From: CAVVNP01 sp963800235
GTDB taxonomy: Bacteria > Actinomycetota > Acidimicrobiia > Acidimicrobiales > Iamiaceae
NCBI GenBank assembly: GCA_963800235.1
Contig: CAWDAD010000001.1
Location: forward strand, 1,116,001-1,180,000
Direction: 5' to 3'
DNA length: 64,000 bases
The translations under genes were made by a program, and so were the position numbers. Numbering within the stretch: the stretch's first letter is position 1; each line of letters begins with the position of its first letter. Positions 37,014-44,479 of this stretch are shown in pieces. Under the pieces are notes generated by a model that saw only the letters and a list, made by a program, of their open reading frames with translations, had not been told where the DNA came from and searched no databases.

Positions 37014-37039
37014 CCGCCGGTCCACCGACCGGCCGGCGG
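37014..37039. terminator. Hairpin between convergent ftsH and the thioredoxin-like gene
   Basis: CCGCCGG (37014-37020) and CCGGCGG (37033-37039) form a 7-bp stem around a 12-nt loop. There is no T-tract; modest support. Confidence 0.35.
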
Positions 37040-37492
37040 TCACCCGAGGCCGTGGTCGCACCCCTGGGGGGTCGATCCCGGTTCGCGCAGCTCGGCCACC
37101 GCCGCCCACAGGTCGGTGGCGGTCGGTTCGCCGAAGAAGTGGGCCCGCACCACCCCCTCGGCATCGGCCACCACCACCAGCGGCACGGCGTCGATCCGGT
37201 AGCGGTCGTGCAGCGGCTTGTCGCGGCCGACCTCGACCTCCTGCACCGCGACGGTGGCGGACTCGAGCTGCTCGGCCTTGGCCCAGGTCCCCTGGCAGGA
37301 CAGGCAGCTCGCCGACGAGAAGACCGCCACCAGCCACGGCGCGTCCGGGCGGGCGAAGTCCGAGCGCTCGAGCTGGGGCGGAACCTGCCAGTTCGACGGC
37401 GTCGGCGCCGGCGAGGTGGTCCGTCGCCGCAGCAACCAGGCCACCCCGGCGGCGACCACGGCCAGCACCACGAGCAGGACGACGCGCTCCAC
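37040..37492 (-). CDS. Membrane-anchored thioredoxin-fold protein with CxxC
   Basis: About 150 residues from the GTG at 37492 (a longer frame to 37516 is possible). One TM helix (VVLLVVLAVVAAGVAWLL) precedes an extracytoplasmic thioredoxin-like domain with FSSASCLSCQG (CLSC redox pair), YRIDAVPLVVVADAEG (the cis-Pro loop, 'VP') and a typical final helix. It could reduce or maintain secreted protein disulfides. The C-terminal tail carries another Cys (QGCDHGLG). It is downstream of the DUF5719 gene on the same strand. Confidence 0.82.
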   Translation of the reverse strand: MERVVLLVVLAVVAAGVAWLLRRRTTSPAPTPSNWQVPPQLERSDFARPDAPWLVAVFSSASCLSCQGTWAKAEQLESATVAVQEVEVGRDKPLHDRYRIDAVPLVVVADAEGVVRAHFFGEPTATDLWAAVAELREPGSTPQGCDHGLG

Positions 37493-37538
37493 ACCCCCAG
37501 TGTGGCCCGCGACCACCGACGCCCGTCAGGCACGCCGA

Positions 37539-39233
37539 TCAGGGCAGGGCGGCCAGCCCCCTCGGTGCGGGGATGGCGAGGTCGCTCGAGATGCCCAGGC
37601 CGCCGCCGAGGTCGAGCAGGGTCTGCTCGACCACCACCGGTGCGGTCGAGGTCACCACGGAGGCGAAGTCGGTGTGGGGGACGCCGATCCCGGCCAGGCT
37701 CAGCGTGGCCCGCCCGCCGGCGGGCACGACCAGCCGGGCGGGCACCAGGGTGGGCACCGTGCGGCCCTGATCGAGGAGGGTGGCGGTCACCGTGGCCGGC
37801 ACCCGGCCCGGGTTGTAGAGGGCGATGTCCTGGGTGCGGTCGGGCGTGGCCGACCCCGTCGGCAGCAGCCACCGGGTGGCCATCACCGGCGATCCGGTGG
37901 TGGCGGCGGCGCCCCGGTGGTCCCACGGCTGGACGCCGGTCAGCACCCGCTCGGCCACGATGGGCACCCCCTTCAGCGACCGGACCGAGATGCTGTGGTC
38001 CGTCCCCGACGGCACGCGGGTCTCGTCGGAGACCGAGATCACCTGCAGCTCGTTCGGGGCCAGGCCGGTGACCTCGATCGGGGCGATGGGGGCGGGCGCC
38101 GCCGGCCCCACGCTCTGGGCGGTGACCACGTCGACGTCGACGTCGGCGGGCTGGGCGGAGGGGTTGAACAGCAGGATCGACTCGTGGGCCCCGTCGGCCT
38201 TGCGCCCGTCGGGGAAGTCCCAGCGGGGCTGGGCGACCGGGACACCGGGGTGCAGCGTCAGCCCCGGCGGGGGCTTGGCCTCGGAGGGCACGGCGGTCCC
38301 GCCCGGCTCCGACTGGGCCGTCGGCGACTCGGGCTGCAGGTCACCGCCGTAGGCCTGGAGCTGGTCCACGACCACCGAGCCGCTGGTGGCCTGGACCGTG
38401 GCCACCACGTGGTCCTGGCGGCTGACCGTGTCGGTGACCCGGGCCATGACCAGCGAGCGGCCGGGCACCGCCATGCCCTGGTACTTCTGCGGCGTCCGGT
38501 TCCGCGCGTCGAGCTCGGCGCTGTCGGTCACGAAGCTGATGTTCACCGTGGCGTCGGCGGCGAAGGGGTTGTAGATGGCCAGCACCTCGTCGTTGCCGAA
38601 GGCGGTCGACCCGCCGGGCAGGTACCAGGTGGCGGCGGCCCGGGACGAGCACGGCGCCAGGTCGTACCCGAGCGAGCCGGAGACCTGCTGCTGGACGACC
38701 AGCTCGCTGTTCTGGCTCTCGACCGATGCGGCGGCGTAGGGCGCGTCGACCACGTCGCCGAGGCGCACCGCCGCCCGGGACTGCGGCTCGACCTGGACCG
38801 TCGTGGCGTTGGCCGCCCCGGTGCTCGGGACGACGGTGACCTTGGCCGTGGCGGGTCGGTCGCTGGGGTTGAACAGGTAGACGCGGTGGTCGGCGTTGGC
38901 CCCGGCGGTGGCGGTGCCGCCGGCGCAGTACCACGCGGTGCCGACCGCGGTCACGGGGTAGGCGGTGGGCTGCCAGGACTCGGGGCCGAGGGCGGGGTCC
39001 GCGGTGCCCCGGGTGGGCCGATCCTCGGCGTGGTCGATGAAGCCGGCGCCCACCAGCAGGACCGGCAGCAGCACGAGGGCCAGCCAGCGGAACGTCGGGG
39101 GTCGGCGGCGCGCCGGCGGGCGGGGGGCGCGCCCCGGGCCCTCGGCGCGGGCCGGTCGGGCCGGGCGGGCGCGCCGGCGGGACGACCCGGGGCCCGGGCG
39201 GGGCCGATCCGGGGGTCCCGGGTCCGGGCTCAT
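37539..39233 (-). CDS. DUF5719 family secreted/membrane-anchored protein
   Basis: 564 residues. An Arg/Pro-rich cytoplasmic start leads to one TM segment (FRWLALVLLPVLLVGAGFI), then a long extracytoplasmic part built of repeated beta-domains with the recurring YLFNPSDRPATAKVTVV / AIYNPFAADATVNISFV / LLFNPSAQPADVDVDVV / ALYNPGRVPATVTATLL pattern. An early WYCAGGT motif matches DUF5719. Function unknown; in many actinobacteria the gene sits between a large GT2 and DUF3499, as it nearly does here. Its ATG overlaps the GT2 stop (ATGA). Confidence 0.88.
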   Translation of the reverse strand: MSPDPGPPDRPRPGPGSSRRRARPARPARAEGPGRAPRPPARRRPPTFRWLALVLLPVLLVGAGFIDHAEDRPTRGTADPALGPESWQPTAYPVTAVGTAWYCAGGTATAGANADHRVYLFNPSDRPATAKVTVVPSTGAANATTVQVEPQSRAAVRLGDVVDAPYAAASVESQNSELVVQQQVSGSLGYDLAPCSSRAAATWYLPGGSTAFGNDEVLAIYNPFAADATVNISFVTDSAELDARNRTPQKYQGMAVPGRSLVMARVTDTVSRQDHVVATVQATSGSVVVDQLQAYGGDLQPESPTAQSEPGGTAVPSEAKPPPGLTLHPGVPVAQPRWDFPDGRKADGAHESILLFNPSAQPADVDVDVVTAQSVGPAAPAPIAPIEVTGLAPNELQVISVSDETRVPSGTDHSISVRSLKGVPIVAERVLTGVQPWDHRGAAATTGSPVMATRWLLPTGSATPDRTQDIALYNPGRVPATVTATLLDQGRTVPTLVPARLVVPAGGRATLSLAGIGVPHTDFASVVTSTAPVVVEQTLLDLGGGLGISSDLAIPAPRGLAALP

Positions 39234-42200
39234 CGGGCCGGCTCGCTCGGTCGGGGGTGCGGGTCCTCGGCCGGCCCGGACGGTGCCGCGCCAGGGCGCG
39301 GCGGCCGTGCGCCGGGCACCCGGCGGGCGGGGCGCGGCCGGGCGGGGCCAGCCGGCCGGGCGGCGCCGGCGGGCCGCACCAGGGGCGGACCGGTGCCGGC
39401 GCCGCCGCGGCCCTCGGGGTCGGGCCCTCGGCGGAAGCGGCCCCACATGGCGAACGCCACCAGCCAGAGCAGCACCTGCACGACGAGCAGCACCCGCTGC
39501 CAGATGGGCGTGTGGTAGGTCAGCGTCGCCCGCCCGGTGTCACGGACCGCGAACTGGTTGGCCCACCCCCATGCGGTGGACCGCGGCTGGGACCGACCGC
39601 CGACCCGGAGCTGCCAGCCCGAGGAGGCCGCCGATCCGACCAGGACGGTGCCGGGACCCTTCACCGAACCGGTGGCGCCGGCGGTGCCCCGGTCGTCGGG
39701 CAGCACGTTCGCCGACAGCGACAGGTCGACCCCGGCGGCGGCCAGGTAGCTCGAGCCGATGGTGACGGTGCTCGGCACCTGGGCGCGGGTCGGGGCCCAC
39801 GCCCGGTTGCGGTAGACGAGCACCCCGTCGTTCACGTCGACCCGCTCGAGGTCGAGCTGCTGCTCGAGGGCGGCGCGCAGCGACCCGGGGATGTCGAAGC
39901 GCTCGGAGGCGAAGGGCACGGGCGCCTTCTGGAGCGGGACGACCACGTACTTCACCCCCATCGGGGCGAGGAGCCGGCCGAGCTGGACGGTCCGGCGGCC
40001 CACGGCCAGCTGCAGCGTGTCGCGCAGCAGCGGCGTCGGGAAGGTGGCCGGCGCGCTCCACCGGTCGGCCACCGTCGGCAGGCCTCCGTCGGTCGTGGCG
40101 TAGGCCAGGCGGTCGCCGATCCGCCAGCCGGCCAGGGGCAGCACCTCGGGGTCGCCGACCCAGAGGATCCGGAACGGCGCCTGGGCCCGTTCGGTCTGGA
40201 TGAACTCGAGCGGCGCACCGAAGTCGCCGCCGGGGACCTTCCAGCGCCCGCCGACCACGCCGGCGAAGACGGGCAGGCTGCCGATGACCACCCCCGCCGC
40301 CGCGATGACCGACACCGCCTGGGGCAGGCCGAAGCGGTAGCCGGGCAGGTCGACCTCGAAGGCGGCCATGCCGAGGGCCGCGGCCAGCGCCAGACCGACC
40401 GCGGCGGGCGCCAGCAGCACCTCGGCCGGCGGCAGGCGGAACGGCAACCACCCCTGGTGCCCGGCGAAGAGGACGCCCCAGGACACCACGGCCACGAACC
40501 ACGCCCGCGCCGCCCACTCGAACCGCCATCCCCGGCCGATGACCAGCGGGAGGGCGGCGGCGAGCAGCAGGAACCAGCCGAGCGGCGGTGCGCCGAAGGG
40601 CCCCGACTCGAAGCGCAGCAGCCGGCCGAGCGACAGCAGGCTGTTCTCGCTGGAGCGAACGCCGGCGAAGGAGGTCCAGCCCTGGCCGGCGCCGAAGGCC
40701 TGGATCGACCACGGGAGCAGGAGCACGAAGGCCACCACCGGCGCCCCCACGGCCGCGGCGACCATGCGCCCGACGCCCTCGACCCGACGGGAGACGAGCG
40801 ATCCGATGGCCAGGCCGGCGCCGATCAGCATCGAGGTGACCAGCACGAAGGGCACCAGGCTGCCGACCACCGCCAGCAGCAGGCCGAGCGCCATCACCCG
40901 TCCGAGGAGGTAGCGCGGCGACGACGACGCCTCGGTGAGCCGGGGTGCCTCGGCCGCCAGGGCGGCGCCGGTGCCGGCGGGACCCAGCACGTCGACCGAC
41001 CGCGGCCGGGTCGCGTAGGGCGCCAGGTTGCCGGCCCGGGCGAGGGAGCGGACGATCCACGGCGACGCGGCGTAGAGCAGGAGCCCGCCCCACGAGCCGT
41101 TGGCCAGCGCGTTGTACGGCAGGGGGATGGCCAGGTACACGACGAAGGCGACCACCGCCGCCCGCCGCGAGCCGATCGGCCGGGCCAACCGCCAGGCGCC
41201 CAGGGCGCCGAGGGGGAGCGGTCCCAGGATGAGCACCTTGCGCAGCACGCCCATGGCGCCGCCGAAGGCGGTGCCGGCCAGCCCGAGCAGCCCGTAGGCG
41301 GTCGGCGCCGGGTAGGTGGAGCCCAGCCCGGAGGTGCGCCACCCGCTCGTCCAGGCTCGCAGCAGGGTGAACGGCGACGAGGGGAAGCGGGCGAACTCGC
41401 CGACCGCCGGGATGGTGCCGGTGATGAGGTCCCGCGAGCTGACCACGAGCAGCAGGAGCATGCCCAGGGTGACCACCACGGCGGTCCGCCGGGGCCCGCT
41501 GCGCAGGGACACGGCGAAGCGGCGGCCGGAGCGGGTCATCTCGCCGAGCCGCTCGCCGCCGGCGCCGCCCGAGCGCAGCCACGACCGCAGCCAGGCGCTG
41601 CCCCGCACCTGCAGGTTGCGGATCTCGGAGTCGGGGACGGTGCGCAGCCGGCGGAGGGCTCGTCGACGCCGGGTCAGCGAGCCGTAGTGGGCCAGGTTCC
41701 AGGTCCAGGCCCGCAGCTCGACCGCCGCCTGGCTGGTGCGTCCGGTGAACAGGCCGCCCAGCACCAGGGCCGCGCTCAGCAGCAGCGCCTGGGGCACCAC
41801 CCGCACGCGGCTCCAGAACCCGTTGCAGACGAGCAGGCTGCGGACCCGGTGGCGGGCGGCGAGCACGGCGATGCCCTCGGGCGGGGGGCGCAGCGGGAGC
41901 GCCTGGCGGTGACGGGCGCGCGCCGCCGGCACGATCAGGACGCGGGCGCCGGCCACGTGGGCCCGCCACGACAGGTCGAGGTCGTCGCCGACCAGGGAGA
42001 TCTCGGGGTCGAAGCCACCGAGGTGGTCGAGCAGGTCGGCGCGGACCAGCTGGCAGCCCCCGGTGACCACGAAGGCGTCCCGCAGCCCGTCGTGCTGCTC
42101 CTGGTCGAGCTCGCCCGGCTCGGCGTAGGGCGCCAGGTACCCGGCCTTGTCGACCGCGGCGCCCACTTGCAGCAGCACCTCGGGGTCGTCCCAGCTGACC

Positions 42201-42592
42201 AGCTTCGGGCCCGAGACCCCGGCGTTGGACCGGAACGCCTCGAGCACGAGGGTCCGCACGGCGGTCGGCTCGAGGGCCACGTCGTCGTGGCACAGCAGGA
42301 AGAAGGCGGCGCCCTCGACCATGGTGCGGGCCAGGTTGACCGCCGCCCCGAAGCCCATCCGGCGGTCGAGTCGGCGGACGAAGGCGTCGGGCAGCACCGA
42401 GGCGATCCTCGGCGTCGGGTCCTCGACGCTGGCGTCGTCGATGACGAGCACCGACAGGCCCTCGTAGGTCTGGTCGCGCAGGGACGCCAAGCACTCCTCG
42501 AACCAGGGGCCGGGGTCGCAGCTGACCACGACGGCCACCACGGCCGGAAGGGTCTCGGGAGCGTCGGGATCGGTGGCCGGGGGGTCGGTCAC
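39230..42592 (-). CDS. Large GT2 glycosyltransferase fused to a polytopic membrane domain
   Basis: 1120 residues starting at GTG. Residues about 15-270 are a GT2 (VVAVVVSCDPGPWFEECLAS, VLVIDDASVEDPT, the metal site LLCHDDVALEP, then LVGDDLDLSWRAH). After that come about a dozen hydrophobic segments (about 370-830) and an extracytoplasmic C-terminal part with a final TM near residue 1060. Homologues near DUF5719 and whiB genes occur across actinobacteria and are presumed to build a cell-envelope glycan. TAGCGT lies 9 nt upstream. It is divergent from the coiled-coil protein gene. Confidence 0.88.
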   Translation of the reverse strand: MTDPPATDPDAPETLPAVVAVVVSCDPGPWFEECLASLRDQTYEGLSVLVIDDASVEDPTPRIASVLPDAFVRRLDRRMGFGAAVNLARTMVEGAAFFLLCHDDVALEPTAVRTLVLEAFRSNAGVSGPKLVSWDDPEVLLQVGAAVDKAGYLAPYAEPGELDQEQHDGLRDAFVVTGGCQLVRADLLDHLGGFDPEISLVGDDLDLSWRAHVAGARVLIVPAARARHRQALPLRPPPEGIAVLAARHRVRSLLVCNGFWSRVRVVPQALLLSAALVLGGLFTGRTSQAAVELRAWTWNLAHYGSLTRRRRALRRLRTVPDSEIRNLQVRGSAWLRSWLRSGGAGGERLGEMTRSGRRFAVSLRSGPRRTAVVVTLGMLLLLVVSSRDLITGTIPAVGEFARFPSSPFTLLRAWTSGWRTSGLGSTYPAPTAYGLLGLAGTAFGGAMGVLRKVLILGPLPLGALGAWRLARPIGSRRAAVVAFVVYLAIPLPYNALANGSWGGLLLYAASPWIVRSLARAGNLAPYATRPRSVDVLGPAGTGAALAAEAPRLTEASSSPRYLLGRVMALGLLLAVVGSLVPFVLVTSMLIGAGLAIGSLVSRRVEGVGRMVAAAVGAPVVAFVLLLPWSIQAFGAGQGWTSFAGVRSSENSLLSLGRLLRFESGPFGAPPLGWFLLLAAALPLVIGRGWRFEWAARAWFVAVVSWGVLFAGHQGWLPFRLPPAEVLLAPAAVGLALAAALGMAAFEVDLPGYRFGLPQAVSVIAAAGVVIGSLPVFAGVVGGRWKVPGGDFGAPLEFIQTERAQAPFRILWVGDPEVLPLAGWRIGDRLAYATTDGGLPTVADRWSAPATFPTPLLRDTLQLAVGRRTVQLGRLLAPMGVKYVVVPLQKAPVPFASERFDIPGSLRAALEQQLDLERVDVNDGVLVYRNRAWAPTRAQVPSTVTIGSSYLAAAGVDLSLSANVLPDDRGTAGATGSVKGPGTVLVGSAASSGWQLRVGGRSQPRSTAWGWANQFAVRDTGRATLTYHTPIWQRVLLVVQVLLWLVAFAMWGRFRRGPDPEGRGGAGTGPPLVRPAGAARPAGPARPRPARRVPGARPPRPGAAPSGPAEDPHPRPSEPAR

Positions 42593-42601
42593 GATCGGGC
42601 A

Positions 42602-42607
42602 ACGCTA
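42602..42607 (-). promoter_or_regulatory. -10-like box TAGCGT upstream of the large GT2 gene
   Basis: TAGCGT on the minus strand is 9 nt before the GTG at 42592. Confidence 0.4.
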
Positions 42608-42669
42608 GTGGTCCGCCGGACCCCGTCCGGGGAGGGTCGCACCTCCCGGCCGGGATCCTGACCGTGTGC

Positions 42670-42698
42670 TTGCAAAAGTACGCACTTGCCGATATGGT
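42670..42698 (+). promoter_or_regulatory. Sigma-70-type promoter TTGCAA-17-TATGGT
   Basis: The -35 is TTGCAA (42670-42675), the spacer is exactly 17 bp and the -10 is TATGGT (42693-42698). It is the clearest two-box promoter in the window. A leader with AAGGAG (42718-42723) follows, 6 nt before the ATG at 42730. Confidence 0.75.
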
Positions 42699-42729
42699 GG
42701 CTAGCACCCCACTTCGCAAGGAGCACGCA

Positions 42730-43122
42730 ATGCCGCAGTCCGAAGAGCTCGCCAACGCCGTGAAGGACGCCGCCTACGTCACCGTCGGCCTCGGCGTCAT
42801 CGCCTTCCAGAAGGCACAGGTCCAGCGCCAGGAGCTGCTCAAGCAGCTCCGCGGCCAGGCCGACGAGTCCAAGCGCCAGATCGAGAACGTGAAGGGCCAG
42901 TTCGACAACGTCGGGTCCTACGTCGAGGATCGGGTCAAGCTCGTCGAGGAGCGCCTCGCCGAGGTCGAGTCCCGCATCGAGCAGCTGCTCGACCAGGTCC
43001 AGGGCTCGCTGCCCGACCAGGCCGCCGAGCTGGTGAAGCAGGCTCGTGAGGCCGCGAAGGACGCCCGCGAGCAGTTGACCTCCCTCGTCAACCGCACCGC
43101 CCCCCGGGCCAAGGCGGCCTGA
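42730..43122 (+). CDS. Small helical coiled-coil protein (phasin/HbhA-like)
   Basis: 130 residues, almost entirely heptad-rich helix: LKQLRGQADESKRQIENVKG, then VKLVEERLAEVESRIEQLLD and a Lys/Ala-rich C-terminus (APRAKAA). This looks like polyhydroxyalkanoate phasins and the N-terminal part of mycobacterial HbhA; neither identity can be proven. A near-ideal promoter and ribosome binding site and a strong hairpin after the gene suggest a highly expressed single-gene transcript. The ATG at 42730 is chosen because AAGGAG precedes it, not the frame opening at 42664, which overlaps the promoter. Confidence 0.8.
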   Translation: MPQSEELANAVKDAAYVTVGLGVIAFQKAQVQRQELLKQLRGQADESKRQIENVKGQFDNVGSYVEDRVKLVEERLAEVESRIEQLLDQVQGSLPDQAAELVKQAREAAKDAREQLTSLVNRTAPRAKAA

Positions 43123-43202
43123 GCGGCGCGTCCGACGCGGCGGCGCCCTCCGGCACCGCCGCACCACCCCTCCGCTTGACGATCCCCCCTCGTCGAGACG
43201 GA

Positions 43203-43235
43203 GCAACGGGCCCGGCAGTCAGCCGGGCCCGTTGC
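43203..43235 (+). terminator. Strong intrinsic-terminator-like hairpin
   Basis: GCAACGGGCCCGGC (43203-43216) and GCCGGGCCCGTTGC (43222-43235) are perfect 14-bp arms with a 5-nt AGTCA loop. It follows the coiled-coil gene by 80 bp and precedes the GT4 promoter. It lacks a T-tract. Confidence 0.7.
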
Positions 43236-43248
43236 GCGTCCCGACCGG

Positions 43249-43254
43249 TACTGT
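43249..43254 (+). promoter_or_regulatory. -10-like box TACTGT, leaderless start of the GT4 operon
   Basis: TACTGT ends 7 nt before the ATG at 43262. Confidence 0.45.
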
Positions 43255-43261
43255 CGCCCAG

Positions 43262-44479
43262 ATGCGCGTCGCCCTGGTCAAGCCCGACTGGGGCGTGCGG
43301 GGCGGTGCCGAGGCGGTGGTCGACCGCTTCGAGGCCCTGCTCGAGGACGACGGCCACCGGGTGACCCGGCGGACGGTGCCGGTGCCGGCCCTCCCCCGGA
43401 CCCCCTTCGGCGTGCGGGTGCCCGAGGACGTCTGGCAGGGCTCGCCCGAGTACTTCCGCTACCTGGGCGCGGTGGACGCCGTCCGGCGGCTCGCCCTCGA
43501 CGGAGCCGACGCCGTCGTCTCCACCCACGCCCCGTCCTTCCACGTCGACCACCCCCGGCACCTGTCGGTCTTCTTCCACCACCTCCGGGTCTTCTACGAC
43601 CTCGACGAGCTGTACGTGGCCGCCGGGCTGGCCGGTGACCCCGAGGTCCACCGCGCCGCCCGGGACCGCGTCCGGGCCCTCGACCAGCCGGCGCTGACCG
43701 CGGTCAGCCGGTTCACGCCGAACTCGGAGGTCACCGCCGGGCGGCTGGCCCGCTTCAACGGCGTGGACGAGGTGACCGTCCACCACGCCGGCCGGGCCGT
43801 CCCGGTGGTGGGCGAGCCGAGCGCCGAGCCGGGGACCGCCGCTGCGCTGTGCGTCGGCCGTTGCGAGCTCAGCAAGCGGACCGAGCTGGCGGTGGCCGCC
43901 GCCCACCTCGCCGGCCGGCCCCTCGAGGTGGTCGGCGACGGCGGTCGGCTGCCCGTGGCGGTCGAGCTGGACCGGGTCCTGGCCGCCGGCGCGCTCGATC
44001 CGGTCGCCCTCACCCCCGAGCAGCTGTGGCGCAACGACGGTCGGGTCGAAGGGCTGGCCTGGGCCCGGCGGTCCAGGCCGGGCCGGCCGGAGGCGCCGAG
44101 CGGAGCTTCCCCGGTGACCTTCACCGGCCGGTTGGCGCCGTTCGAGCTGTCCGAGCGGTACCGGGAGGCGAGCTGCGTCGTCGCCCCCGCCTACGAGGAG
44201 GACTACGGCCTGACCGCGATCGAGGCCATGGCCCACGGCCGGCCGGTGGTGGTGTGCGACGACGGCGGCGGGTTGGCCCACCTGGTCGACCACGAGCTGG
44301 ACGGGCTGGTCGTCGAGCCCACGGTGACCGCCCTGGCCGGGGCGATCGACCGCCTGGCCGGCGACGGTGACCTGGCCCGCCGGCTCGGGCGGGCGGGGCT
44401 GGCCAAGGCGGCGACCTTCACCTGGGAGCGGACCGGGCGCGAGCTGCGCCGGGCCTTCGCGGAGGCGGTCGAGGGGTGA
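43262..44479 (+). CDS. GT4-family glycosyltransferase
   Basis: 405 residues, GT-B fold. The N-terminal acceptor half starts RVALVKPDWGVRGGAEAVVD. The C-terminal donor half has VGRCELSKRTELAVAAA and the nucleotide-sugar site PAYEEDYGLTAIEAMAHGRP (the E-x7-E motif). Likely adds one hexose from a GDP- or UDP-sugar to a lipid-linked glycan on the cytoplasmic side. The ATG at 43262 is set by the -10-like box; the frame starts 10 codons upstream. Its stop overlaps the next GTG. Confidence 0.9.
   Translation: MRVALVKPDWGVRGGAEAVVDRFEALLEDDGHRVTRRTVPVPALPRTPFGVRVPEDVWQGSPEYFRYLGAVDAVRRLALDGADAVVSTHAPSFHVDHPRHLSVFFHHLRVFYDLDELYVAAGLAGDPEVHRAARDRVRALDQPALTAVSRFTPNSEVTAGRLARFNGVDEVTVHHAGRAVPVVGEPSAEPGTAAALCVGRCELSKRTELAVAAAHLAGRPLEVVGDGGRLPVAVELDRVLAAGALDPVALTPEQLWRNDGRVEGLAWARRSRPGRPEAPSGASPVTFTGRLAPFELSERYREASCVVAPAYEEDYGLTAIEAMAHGRPVVVCDDGGGLAHLVDHELDGLVVEPTVTALAGAIDRLAGDGDLARRLGRAGLAKAATFTWERTGRELRRAFAEAVEG

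Noticed and set aside
39257..42661. 1134-codon plus-strand frame
   Set aside because: Antisense of the large GT2 gene, with biased composition and no recognisable domain.
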